Assembly (NCBI RefSeq): GCF_022695985.1
Contig: NZ_JAAPBF010000010.1
Location: 1 to 64,000, forward strand
Reading direction: 5' to 3'
From: Streptomyces sp. NP-1717
GTDB taxonomy: Bacteria > Actinomycetota > Actinomycetes > Streptomycetales > Streptomycetaceae
Length of the DNA: 64,000 nucleotides
Of the stretch, positions 35,082-42,976 are shown piece after piece (the stretch's first letter is position 1; each line of letters begins with the position of its first letter). The notes under the pieces were generated by a model that had not been told where the DNA came from, searched no databases, and saw only the letters and a list, made by a program, of their open reading frames with translations. A program made the position numbers and the translations under genes.

Positions 35082-35681
35082 ATGACCCAGCACCCCACGT
35101 CGGACGCGCGGAGACCCGCGAACCGGGGGCCGAAGGCCGCCGCCGGCAACCGGGCCGCTCTGGTCGCCGCCGCACGGGAGATCTACGCGGTGGACGGGCT
35201 GGACGCCCCGCTGTCCAGGATCGCGCGCAGGGCCGGGGTCGGGCAGGGCGTGCTGTACCGGCATTTCCCCGACCGGGACTCCATCGCGTCCGCCGTCCTG
35301 GAGGAGAACGTACGCCAGGTCGAGGAGGCGGCGGCCGGGGAGGGCGCGAGCTTCGCGGGAGTTCTGGGAGTGGTGACCTGGCATCTGGTGCAGTCGGCCG
35401 CTTTCATCGGGCTCCTGCACGCCGACGGGGCGAACGGCCGTTCTCACGCCCACGCGTTGGCCCCGGACCTGTCCGAGCGGTTCGCCCGCGCCCTGCGGGG
35501 GTGTCTGCCCGACGGCCACCGCCTGGCCGCCCCCGACGCGCCGGACGACCTCATGCTGGCCGTCGCCATGGTCTCGGGAGCCGTCATCGGTCCCACTCCC
35601 GAGGAGCGTGAGCGCCGGGCGCTGGCGGCCTGGCGGTTGCTCGGCATCACGGTGGGACCGGTGGCGCCCTTCCAAGGATGA
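35082..35681 (+). CDS. TetR family transcriptional regulator
   Basis: A 199-residue TetR-type regulator. The HTH region is NRAALVAAAREIYAVDGLDAPLSRIARRAGVGQGVLYRHFPDRDSIASAVL (about residues 23-73), followed by a helical ligand domain. It is convergent with the lactonase-like lipoprotein gene (13 bp apart) and close to the Baeyer-Villiger gene, so it is a candidate for binding the palindrome at 36760-36781, though this is inferred from position only. It could instead control the divergent DinB-fold gene. Confidence 0.9.
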   Translation: MTQHPTSDARRPANRGPKAAAGNRAALVAAAREIYAVDGLDAPLSRIARRAGVGQGVLYRHFPDRDSIASAVLEENVRQVEEAAAGEGASFAGVLGVVTWHLVQSAAFIGLLHADGANGRSHAHALAPDLSERFARALRGCLPDGHRLAAPDAPDDLMLAVAMVSGAVIGPTPEERERRALAAWRLLGITVGPVAPFQG

Positions 35682-35693
35682 GGGCGGGTGGCG

Positions 35694-36713
35694 TCAGCCG
35701 CCGTTGGACTGCCGTACGCCCTCCGCGAGCGCTTCGAAGGTGTAGAGGTATCCACCGGCGGGCCCGCTGACGGTCATGTACGCCCTGGTCCCGCCGGGTG
35801 TGATCGCCACGTTGGTCGCCGACTCCAGTCCCCCGGCGCGGGCCGGGACCTCCACCGTGGCGAGACGTTCGCCGTACTTGTCGTACACGGCCATCGCGGG
35901 CCGGCCGTGCAGGCCCTGGTACAGGTTGCCGTCCGCGTCCACGGCGATCGAGTCGGTCTGGGCGATGCCGCCGTCGACACGGACGGCCGTGTGACGGCCC
36001 GCCGCCCCGGCCCGCTGGACGACGGGCAGGTAGGAGATCCGGTTCTCCGTCAGCTCGCTGATCCACAGACCTCGGTAACCGGTGTCGAACGAGATGCCGT
36101 TGACCGCGGCGAGGCCGTCCGCCAGGACGGTTGCGTTCCCGCCGTCGCGGTCGATGCGCACCACGCGTCCGCGTGCCTCACCCTCGGACATGCCGAGGGA
36201 GTCGCTGACGTACAGGTTGCCGTCCCGGTCGAAGGCGATGTCGTCGGGCCTCATCCGGGCGCCGTCGACCTCGCCGGTGAACAGGGTGCGCCGGTCGGCG
36301 CCGTCGGGGGCCAGGGTGACGATCTCGCCGTGGGCGAAGTCGGTCAGGTGGAGCCGGCCGTCGTACGGGCTGAACTGGGCCGAGGTGTACGCGCCCCGGT
36401 CGTCGGTGAAGACCGTCCGCACCGTCTTTTTCCGGACATCCACGCTCATGACTTTGGGCTCCCCGGCGGGTGCGGTGACGTCGACGACGATCAGCCTGCC
36501 GTCCTCGCCGAAGACCGGGCCTTCCAGCAAGGTCATTCCGGTCTCCTCGTGAACCGTGGTCAGTCGCATGAGCTTGTGGGCGGTGACCGTCCTGCCCGGG
36601 CCGGTGGATGCCGCCCCGTCGCCGGGGGTGTGCCGGTCGGTGCCGCATCCGGCCAGGACCAGCACGCCGAGCGCGGCGAACGTGGCAAGGGACCGGTTCC
36701 GGAGTCGTCGCAT
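35694..36713 (-). CDS. Lipoprotein with SMP-30/gluconolactonase-like beta-propeller (possible lactonase)
   Basis: A 339-residue lipoprotein. The signal ends in the lipobox LVLAGCG (Cys23), so it is anchored outside the membrane. The mature part is a six-bladed beta-propeller with repeats such as LLEGPVFGEDGRLIVVDV, IAFDRDGNLYVSDS and IAVDADGNLYQGLHG, as in SMP-30/gluconolactonase/ScyD-like proteins that bind Ca2+ and can hydrolyse lactones. The ATG at 36711-36713 is chosen because the signal peptide starts directly there. It is divergent from a Baeyer-Villiger monooxygenase, whose ester or lactone product it might open, but this functional link is an inference. Confidence 0.8.
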   Translation of the reverse strand: MRRLRNRSLATFAALGVLVLAGCGTDRHTPGDGAASTGPGRTVTAHKLMRLTTVHEETGMTLLEGPVFGEDGRLIVVDVTAPAGEPKVMSVDVRKKTVRTVFTDDRGAYTSAQFSPYDGRLHLTDFAHGEIVTLAPDGADRRTLFTGEVDGARMRPDDIAFDRDGNLYVSDSLGMSEGEARGRVVRIDRDGGNATVLADGLAAVNGISFDTGYRGLWISELTENRISYLPVVQRAGAAGRHTAVRVDGGIAQTDSIAVDADGNLYQGLHGRPAMAVYDKYGERLATVEVPARAGGLESATNVAITPGGTRAYMTVSGPAGGYLYTFEALAEGVRQSNGG

Positions 36714-36759
36714 GGGGGGTCGCTCTCTCTGTCCGAAGGTCGTCGTACCCCCGAACTCT

Positions 36760-36781
36760 AACCGGACATCACTGTCCGGTT
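36760..36781. promoter_or_regulatory. Perfect inverted repeat in the divergent lactonase/monooxygenase promoter
   Basis: AACCGGACA-TCAC-TGTCCGGTT: 9-bp perfect arms with a 4-nt spacer, lying between the divergent lipoprotein and monooxygenase genes (46 bp and 103 bp from their starts). It is well suited to a TetR-type dimer; the TetR encoded at 35082 is the nearest candidate. A shared operator would couple both genes. Confidence 0.6.
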
Positions 36782-36884
36782 GTTTGTTACGGTTCCTCAA
36801 GGCCGTTCACCGGCACGGCAGTTCAGCAGGCCGAGGACTGCCGGCCCCTACCGATCAGATGGACAGAAGAGAGGCACCCCCCAC

Positions 36885-38690
36885 ATGACGACGACATCCC
36901 CCCAGGCGCCCACGCCCGACGAACTCGCCGCCCTGCGCCTGCGCTACCGCCACGAGCGTGAGCGGCGCGTGCGGCCCGACGGAGCGGGTCAGTACCGCGG
37001 CGCGGAAGCCGAGTTCGGCTTCTACGCCGACGATCCGTACGTCGGCGAGGTGGCCGGGCGAGACCCCTCGCGGGACAGGGTCGACGTCGCCGTCATCGGC
37101 GGCGGGTTCGGCGGGATCCTCGCCGGGGCGCGGTTGCGGCAGCGGGGTGTGGAGCGTGTCCGCCTCATCGACAAGGGCGGTGACTTCGGCGGCACCTGGT
37201 ACTGGAACCGGTATCCGGGCGTCCACTGCGACATCGAGTCGCACGTCTATCTGCCGATGCTGGACGAGACCGGCTACGTACCGGGGTGGAAGTACTCCCC
37301 CGGTGAGGAGATCCGGCTCCACGCGGTACGGATCGCGCGGAAGTTCGGCCTGTACGCGGACGCCCTGTTCTCCACCTCGGTCACCGCGCTGACCTGGGAG
37401 GAGGAATCCCGCTCATGGATCGTGGACACGGACCGCGGCGACTCGTTCCGGGCCACGTACGTCGTCACCGCCACCGGCCCGCTGACCGAGCCGAAACTGC
37501 CCGGGATTCCCGGCATCGAGGACTTCAAGGGGCACACCTTCCACACGTCCCGGTGGGACTACGCCTACACCGGCGGCACGCCGGACGGCGGCCTGACCGG
37601 GCTCGCGGACAAACGTGTGGGTGTCGTCGGCACCGGCGCCACCGGTGTGCAGGTCATTCCGATGCTGGCCGCGGACGCCCGGCATGTGCACGTCTTCCAG
37701 CGCACCCCCTCCACCGTGGACGTACGGGGCAACCGCCGCACCACGGCGGCGGACGTCGGCGCGGAGCGCGACGGCTGGGCCCGGGAGCGGCGGGAGAACT
37801 TCCTGCGCATCGTCTCGGGCGAGAAGTACGGGGAGGACCTGGTGGCGGACGGGTGGACGTCGTCGGCCGGCCTCCTGGAGAAGCTGCTGCCGAGCTTCCG
37901 CCGCTCCGGCGACCGGGACGCCTTCGAAGCCGCGTACGAAGCCGCCGACGCCGCCAAGATGAATGAGGTGCGCGCCCGCGTCGGGCGGACGGTCACCGAT
38001 CCGGCGACCGCCGAGACGCTCAAACCCTGGTACCGGTACGCCTGCAAGCGCCCCGCCTTCTCCGACCTGTACTACCCGGCGTTCAACCGGAGCAACGTCA
38101 CCCTCGTCGACACCGCGGACACCCATGGCATCGAACGCGTCACCGAGACCGGCGTCGTGGCCGGCGGCACCGTCCACGAACTCGACTGCCTGATCTTCGC
38201 CACCGGATTCTCCGTCGGTGTCTCCGGCATCTGGTCCGGGAAGCTCCCCGTCCACGGCCGGGGCGGAACCCGTCTGCTCGACGCGTGGGCACGGCACGGC
38301 ATCCGCACCCTCCACGGGATCACCAGCAACGGCTTCCCGAACCTGATCCAGATGGGGTCACTGCAGAACGCCAGCAGCGTCAACTTCACACACGTCCTTG
38401 ACGAGCAGGCCGTGCACGCCGCCGCCCTCGTCGCGGCGGCCGAGGCCAGAGGCGCCCTGATCGAGCCTTCCCGGGCGGCGGAGGACGCCTGGATCGCCAC
38501 CATGGCGCGGGACGCACCCGACCACGAGTGGTTCCACGCCGAATGCACTCCCGGCTACTACAACCGGGAGGGGCGCGGCCGCCCGAACGGTCCGACCGCC
38601 TACCCGCACGGCGCCCGCGCCTTCCACGAACTCCTGCGCCGCTGGCGCGAGGAGTCCATCGACGAGGTGTTCGGGCAGGCAGTCGCGTAG
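36885..38690 (+). CDS. Baeyer-Villiger-type flavin monooxygenase
   Basis: A 601-residue FAD/NADPH enzyme of the cyclohexanone-monooxygenase type. The FAD Rossmann motif is VAVIGGGFGGILAG (about residue 67 on), the family fingerprint F-X-G-X3-H-X3-W-D is present as FKGHTFHTSRWD (residues 214-225), and the NADPH motif VGVVGTGATGVQVIP follows. It also has the long N-terminal arm and the TWYWNRYPGVHCD stretch of class I enzymes. It inserts an oxygen next to a ketone to give an ester or lactone. The ATG at 36885 has a purine-rich AGAAGAGAGG upstream. The divergent lactonase-like gene fits a ketone-degradation route. Confidence 0.92.
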   Translation: MTTTSPQAPTPDELAALRLRYRHERERRVRPDGAGQYRGAEAEFGFYADDPYVGEVAGRDPSRDRVDVAVIGGGFGGILAGARLRQRGVERVRLIDKGGDFGGTWYWNRYPGVHCDIESHVYLPMLDETGYVPGWKYSPGEEIRLHAVRIARKFGLYADALFSTSVTALTWEEESRSWIVDTDRGDSFRATYVVTATGPLTEPKLPGIPGIEDFKGHTFHTSRWDYAYTGGTPDGGLTGLADKRVGVVGTGATGVQVIPMLAADARHVHVFQRTPSTVDVRGNRRTTAADVGAERDGWARERRENFLRIVSGEKYGEDLVADGWTSSAGLLEKLLPSFRRSGDRDAFEAAYEAADAAKMNEVRARVGRTVTDPATAETLKPWYRYACKRPAFSDLYYPAFNRSNVTLVDTADTHGIERVTETGVVAGGTVHELDCLIFATGFSVGVSGIWSGKLPVHGRGGTRLLDAWARHGIRTLHGITSNGFPNLIQMGSLQNASSVNFTHVLDEQAVHAAALVAAAEARGALIEPSRAAEDAWIATMARDAPDHEWFHAECTPGYYNREGRGRPNGPTAYPHGARAFHELLRRWREESIDEVFGQAVA

Positions 38691-38736
38691 GGAAAAGGTT
38701 TCGCGCGTGCCGTCGTCCGGATGATGAGGTGGCACG

Positions 38737-39690
38737 GTGACCGACCACGACGAGACCACGGCCGTGCGCCCGTTGACACGGGCCTGGGTGGGCCGGCACC
38801 TGAGGGCGGGCGAACGGATCGTCGGGACCGAGGCGCTGCACGGCGGCATCACCGCGGAGATGCGCGGGCTGACCATCGGTGCGCGGGGCGGCGGCACGCG
38901 GGAGCTGGTGCTGCGGACGTTCGTCGGCGTGGAACACGCCGGTCACGGGCTGGAGAGGGAGGCCGGCGCCCTGGCCCTGCTCGCGGGGACCGGTGTGCCG
39001 GCTCCCAAACTCGTCGCGGTCGATCCGACCGCCGCGCACTGCGAGTATCCGTCGCTCCTGATGACCCGTCTGGCGGGCCGGACGGTCCTCGACGACACGG
39101 GACTTGAGGCGCGCGTGCCTCTGCTGGCCCGTCAGCTCGTGGCGATCCACGCGCTGCGTCCCGCCGAACGGCCACCGAAGTACGAAACGTTGACGACCGC
39201 CGACACCGTCGTGACTCCGCGGGGCGCCGTCACGGCGGCCTGGGCCGCTGCGATCGACCTGATCCGCGGGCCCGCGCCGGCCTATGAAGGGCGTTTCCTG
39301 CACCGGGACTTCCACCCCGGCAACGTGCTGTTCGACGTGCCGCCCTCAAGGCCGGCGGATGCCCGGATCAGCGGCGTCGTCGACTGGGTGGGGGTCTCCT
39401 GGGGCCCGGCGGATCTCGATGTGGCGCACTGCTCCACCAATCTCGCGCTGCTGCACGGCCCGGCGTGGGGCCCGCGGTTCACCCGGGCGTACGAGGAGGC
39501 CGGCGGGGTCCTCGCCGCGGCCCCGGCCGAGCGGCTGTACTGGCTGGTGCGCGACGGGCTGGCGTTCTCGGAGGAAGTGGCGCTGGTGTCGCGGCCATGG
39601 CGGGAAGCGGGAAGGACTGAGCTGACGGCGCGAGCCGTGGAGGAACGGCTGGACGTCTACCTCACCGCCCTGATGAACGCGCCGGGCTGA
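38737..39690 (+). CDS. APH-type phosphotransferase family protein
   Basis: A 317-residue protein kinase-fold enzyme of the aminoglycoside phosphotransferase (APH) family. The catalytic loop is FLHRDFHPGNVLF (Asp base and Asn metal ligand), and the second metal Asp is in GVVDWVGVSWGPADLD. The N-lobe includes LHGGITAEM, the nucleotide-binding loop region, and LVLRTFVG, a likely ATP-Lys/Arg strand in which Arg replaces the usual Lys. Substrates of this broad family include aminoglycosides, choline, homoserine and others, so resistance cannot be claimed. The GTG start lies 46 bp after the monooxygenase stop, which allows co-transcription. Confidence 0.85.
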   Translation: MTDHDETTAVRPLTRAWVGRHLRAGERIVGTEALHGGITAEMRGLTIGARGGGTRELVLRTFVGVEHAGHGLEREAGALALLAGTGVPAPKLVAVDPTAAHCEYPSLLMTRLAGRTVLDDTGLEARVPLLARQLVAIHALRPAERPPKYETLTTADTVVTPRGAVTAAWAAAIDLIRGPAPAYEGRFLHRDFHPGNVLFDVPPSRPADARISGVVDWVGVSWGPADLDVAHCSTNLALLHGPAWGPRFTRAYEEAGGVLAAAPAERLYWLVRDGLAFSEEVALVSRPWREAGRTELTARAVEERLDVYLTALMNAPG

Positions 39691-39795
39691 GACAGGACGG
39701 TCCCGGTCGGCGGAATCCCCACCTTGTCGGCGGACATGAGGCGGTGAAACATGAGCGGACCGGATTGATGAAGGCATGACATAACGGAGGATCCC

Positions 39796-40674
39796 GTGAA
39801 CCGTACTCCCGCTCCCCGCGCACGACTGGTCGCCGTGGCTTCCGGGCTGCTGGCCGCCACCGTGCTGACCGCGCCGAGCGCCAACGCCAACGGGTCGGGC
39901 GCGAGAGCGGCCACCGCGGCGCAGCTCACCGCGGCACACACCGCCCTGGCACGTGCGGACGTCGCGGGCAGCGCGTGGTACACCGACACGGCGAGAGGCA
40001 CCGTGGTGGTCACCGTGGACAGCACGGTCGACTCCCGCGAGGTCGCCGCACTCACCAGAGCGGCGTCGACTCCGGCCGGGAAGCCCGAGATCAACCGCGC
40101 CACCGGGGAGTTCACCAAGCACGTCGCGGGCGGCGAGTACATCCAGCTGCCCGGCGGTTTACGCTGTCTGGTCGGCTTCAACGTGCGCGACAGCGCGGGC
40201 GTCAAGTACGCCCTGACCGCGGGCCACTGCACGAACACCGGCGACGTCACGAGCATCGGCACCACCGTCGGCTCCAGTTTCCCGGGCAACGACTACGCCA
40301 TCATCCGCTACGCGAACCAAAGTGACGCCGAGGGCTCCGTCTACCTCTGGAACGGCACCTACCAGGACATCACCAACGCCGGTGCCGCCGCCGTCGGACA
40401 GCGGGTCAGCACCGTCTCCCCCACGACGGGTCTACGCAGCGGCACCGTCACCGGCCTGAACGCCACGGTCAACTACGGCAGCGACGGCATCGTGTACGGA
40501 CTGATCCAGACCAACCTCTGCTCCGAGCAGGGCTCCAGTGGCGGCCCGGTCTTCGCGGCCACCCGGGCCGTCGGCCTGATCTCCGGCGGCAGCGGCAACT
40601 GCGCCTCGGGCGGCACCACCTTCGCCCAGCCCGTGGTCGAACCCCTCTCCGCCTACGGCGTGTCCGTCTTCTGA
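39796..40674 (+). CDS. Streptogrisin-like serine protease with altered active-site flank and a TTA codon
   Basis: A 292-residue preproprotease of the alpha-lytic/streptogrisin group (S1E). A signal peptide (to about residue 32) and an alpha-lytic-type propeptide precede the mature chymotrypsin fold from about residue 110. Triad: His144 (LTAGHC), Asp166 (GNDYAII), Ser248 (EQGSSGGP). In the usual motif GDSGGP the residue before the Ser is Asp; here it is Ser, which would change the zymogen-type salt bridge or the oxyanion hole. Codon 122 is TTA, a rare leucine codon requiring the bldA tRNA. It is followed by a convergent gene that overlaps its last 22 bp. Confidence 0.9.
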   Translation: MNRTPAPRARLVAVASGLLAATVLTAPSANANGSGARAATAAQLTAAHTALARADVAGSAWYTDTARGTVVVTVDSTVDSREVAALTRAASTPAGKPEINRATGEFTKHVAGGEYIQLPGGLRCLVGFNVRDSAGVKYALTAGHCTNTGDVTSIGTTVGSSFPGNDYAIIRYANQSDAEGSVYLWNGTYQDITNAGAAAVGQRVSTVSPTTGLRSGTVTGLNATVNYGSDGIVYGLIQTNLCSEQGSSGGPVFAATRAVGLISGGSGNCASGGTTFAQPVVEPLSAYGVSVF

Positions 40675-41357
40675 TTCCTGCCAGGCACGGCGTGCGGACG
40701 GAGGACCATGAGCGAGTCCTCCGGGGCCGCCACCATCGCGAAGGGGAACCGGTCGAGCTCGAGGCAGAGTGCGACGTCATCAGGATGCGCTCCTTGACGC
40801 ACACCCCGCGCGAGCTCGACCGCCGCGCGCGACTCGCCGGCGCGGCGCAGGAACCCGGCCGCGTCCGTCGCGGCGCCGGCGGCCCGGCGGGCGATGTAGT
40901 GGGCGCACGCCAGATCCTCCTCGGCGTGCCCGTCGTCGCCGGTGACGACGAACGTGACACTTCCGCACGCGCGTGTCCGCAGGAGCCGGGCCGTCGCCCC
41001 GGCCACCACGAAGGAGGCGCACAGCACGAGTGACGCCTCCTTGACCGCGAGGGCGCCGACCGTACCCGCGGTGGTCTTCTGCACGACGGTCCGTCCGCCG
41101 AGGTCGACGGACCGCAGCAGCCCTGGTGAGTTGACGGCGTCGAACCCGGCAGCGCGCGGACCGTCTTTCAGCGCGACCCAATCCGGATGGCGGGCCTTGA
41201 GCGCCAGGGCTTCGTCCAGCGACCCGGCGAGGACGATCTTCTCCACCCCCTGGCCGAAGGCCAGGGCAGCCACGGTGAAAGCGCGCATGACGTCGACCAC
41301 GACCGCCACGGCCGGGGTTTCGTCCAGCTCGGCGATGCCGAGGAAACGTGCGTCCAT
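40653..41357 (-). CDS. ComB family 2-phosphosulfolactate phosphatase-like protein
   Basis: A 234-residue protein. The family is recognised from [39 protein letters not shown] and [29 protein letters not shown], the core of ComB, which dephosphorylates phosphosulfolactate on the coenzyme M route in methanogens. Streptomyces does not make coenzyme M, so another phosphatase role is likely. The start is uncertain: ATG 41355-41357 or an ATG 18 nt upstream. The gene converges on the protease and overlaps its 3' end by 22 bp, and it is divergent from the GntR gene. Confidence 0.8.
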   Translation of the reverse strand: MDARFLGIAELDETPAVAVVVDVMRAFTVAALAFGQGVEKIVLAGSLDEALALKARHPDWVALKDGPRAAGFDAVNSPGLLRSVDLGGRTVVQKTTAGTVGALAVKEASLVLCASFVVAGATARLLRTRACGSVTFVVTGDDGHAEEDLACAHYIARRAAGAATDAAGFLRRAGESRAAVELARGVRQGAHPDDVALCLELDRFPFAMVAAPEDSLMVLRPHAVPGRNQKTDTP

Positions 41358-41428
41358 CCGGTCATGATCGCGCATGCCCGACCTGTCGGGGGGACGGCCG
41401 GTGGCGGGACGGAATCGGGCGCCACTCT

Positions 41429-41445
41429 GTATACTTACTGTATGC
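41429..41445. promoter_or_regulatory. GntR operator-like site upstream of the regulator
   Basis: GTATAC-TTACT-GTATGC: two near-palindromic half-sites with a 5-nt spacer, 25 bp before the regulator's ATG. The same half-sites with the same spacing recur at 44396-44423. A conserved GYATAC-N5-GTATRC element next to a GntR gene and its likely targets is strong evidence for its operator. Confidence 0.7.
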
Positions 41446-41470
41446 AACCATTGGGGTCATGGGGGAAATC

Positions 41471-42112
41471 ATGACGTCGGAGCGGACGTCGGGCCGGGAG
41501 AAGGCGTACGCCTTCCTCAAGGAGAACGTTCTCACCGACCCGGACCGGCAGGGCGAGTTCCTCTCCGAGCAGGAGCTCGCCGACCGCATCGGAGTCTCCC
41601 GCACCCCCATCCGTGAAGCGCTGCTGCTCCTCGCGGCCGAGGATCTCGTCCGGCTGGTACCCAAACGCGGGGCTCAGATCGTGCCGCTGTCCGGGCGGGA
41701 GATCACCGAGGTGATGGAGCTGCGCGGCATCGTCGAACGGTACGCGGCGGAGCAGGTCATCCCCCTCGGGGACCGGGAACTCATGTCGCGGCTGACCGAA
41801 CTCCTTGAGCGTCAGAGCGCGTTGAGCGGGCCCGAGCACGCGAAGGAGTTCATCGCGGTGGATCACCTCTTCCATGCGACGATCGTCGCCGCGGCGGGCA
41901 ACTCCCTGCTCAACCGGCACTACGACGGGCTCCGCAGCCGGCAGATCCGGGCGGGCGTGGTGGCTCTGTACAACCAGCAGGGCCGCCAGGACGCGGTGCT
42001 GACCGAGCATCGGGCGATCCTGGCGGCGATCGCCGCCGGTGACCCGCGCGCCGCGCGCCTCGCGATCGACAGTCACCTGGAGACGACTCTCAAGGTCCTG
42101 CTGGCGGGCTGA
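41471..42112 (+). CDS. GntR family (FadR/FCD type) transcriptional regulator
   Basis: A 213-residue regulator. The GntR winged helix is KAYAFLKENVLTDPDRQGEFLSEQELADRIGVSRTPIREALLLLAAEDLVRLVPKRGAQI (about residues 10-70). The FCD ligand domain follows with its metal-binding Asp/His pattern (EFIAVDHLFHATIVAAAGN, LTEHRAILAAI, SHLE). The ATG at 41471 follows GGGGGAAATC. It probably represses itself and the transporter/DUF2848 pair at 42977-45170 through GYATAC-N5-GTATRC sites, with a carboxylate as inducer. The nitrilase-type gene downstream is on the opposite strand. Confidence 0.92.
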   Translation: MTSERTSGREKAYAFLKENVLTDPDRQGEFLSEQELADRIGVSRTPIREALLLLAAEDLVRLVPKRGAQIVPLSGREITEVMELRGIVERYAAEQVIPLGDRELMSRLTELLERQSALSGPEHAKEFIAVDHLFHATIVAAAGNSLLNRHYDGLRSRQIRAGVVALYNQQGRQDAVLTEHRAILAAIAAGDPRAARLAIDSHLETTLKVLLAG

Positions 42113-42136
42113 GCCCCGCCGCGGGACGGCCTGGCG

Positions 42137-42937
42137 TCAACCCAGCGGCAGGCGGCGATTGGACAGTACCGGTACGGCCCGCCGGACCGCGGAGACCTCG
42201 TCGGGGTCCAGGTCCGCCAGCAGCATCCCCGGCCCTTCTCCGAGGCGTTGCCGTACGGTCCCGTCGGGGCCGATGACCGCGCTGTGGCCGATACCGGTGG
42301 GGGCGTTCGAGGTCGCGGGAGTGCCGGAGGCCGCCGGGTCCGCCTGGCCCACGGCCGCGAGCCAGAGGGTGGAGTCGAGGGCGCGGGCGCGGATGAGCAG
42401 TTCCCACTGCTCGCGCTTGCCGGGGCCCGCGCCCCAGGAGGCGAGGAGCAGCGAGAGGACCGCTCCGGCGTCGGCGTGCGCCCGGAACAGTTCGGGGAAG
42501 CGGACGTCGTAGCAGGTGGCCAGGCCGATACGGACGCCGTCCACGTCGACGGTGACGACCTCGGAGCCGGGTGCCACGGAGTCGGACTCGGCGTAGCCGA
42601 AGGCGTCGTAGAGATGGATCTTGTCGTAGGCGGCCTCGACGCCGGGGCCGGTGGCGAGCAGGGTGTTGGCCACTTTCCCGTCCGGGGCCGGGGTGAACAT
42701 GCCCGCGACCATGACGAGTCCGGTCTCTTCGGCGATCTGCCGGACGGCGGTGGCCCACGGGCCGTCGAGAGGTTCGGCCAGCGGCGCCAGAGGGGTCCCG
42801 AAGCAGGCCATCGCGGCTTCGGGGAAGACGACGACGCGGGCATCCGCGTCCGCCGCCCGGTGGGCCTGTTGGCGGAGGAGTCCGAGGTTCTGCCCGGGGT
42901 GGGGGCCGGTGGTGATCTGGCTCAGCGCGATGCGCAC
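42137..42937 (-). CDS. Carbon-nitrogen hydrolase (nitrilase superfamily amidase)
   Basis: A 266-residue nitrilase-superfamily enzyme with its Glu-Lys-Cys triad: Glu in VVFPEAAM, Lys in AYDKIHLYDAFGYAESD and Cys in GLATCYDVRFPELF. The length and the DKIHLYDAFGY context fit the amidase rather than the true nitrilase branches. It hydrolyses a C-N bond, releasing ammonia and a carboxylate. It lies 39 bp downstream of the MHS transporter gene on the same strand and is probably in its operon, so the transporter may import its substrate. Confidence 0.9.
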   Translation of the reverse strand: MRIALSQITTGPHPGQNLGLLRQQAHRAADADARVVVFPEAAMACFGTPLAPLAEPLDGPWATAVRQIAEETGLVMVAGMFTPAPDGKVANTLLATGPGVEAAYDKIHLYDAFGYAESDSVAPGSEVVTVDVDGVRIGLATCYDVRFPELFRAHADAGAVLSLLLASWGAGPGKREQWELLIRARALDSTLWLAAVGQADPAASGTPATSNAPTGIGHSAVIGPDGTVRQRLGEGPGMLLADLDPDEVSAVRRAVPVLSNRRLPLG

Positions 42938-42976
42938 GGTGCGGCTCCTGTCTCGCGTGCGGGTGTCGGAGGGGGG

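Noticed and set aside
40653..41357. Coenzyme M biosynthesis
   Set aside because: Only the ComB-like phosphatase is present; no partner genes are seen and actinomycetes are not known to use this coenzyme in this way.
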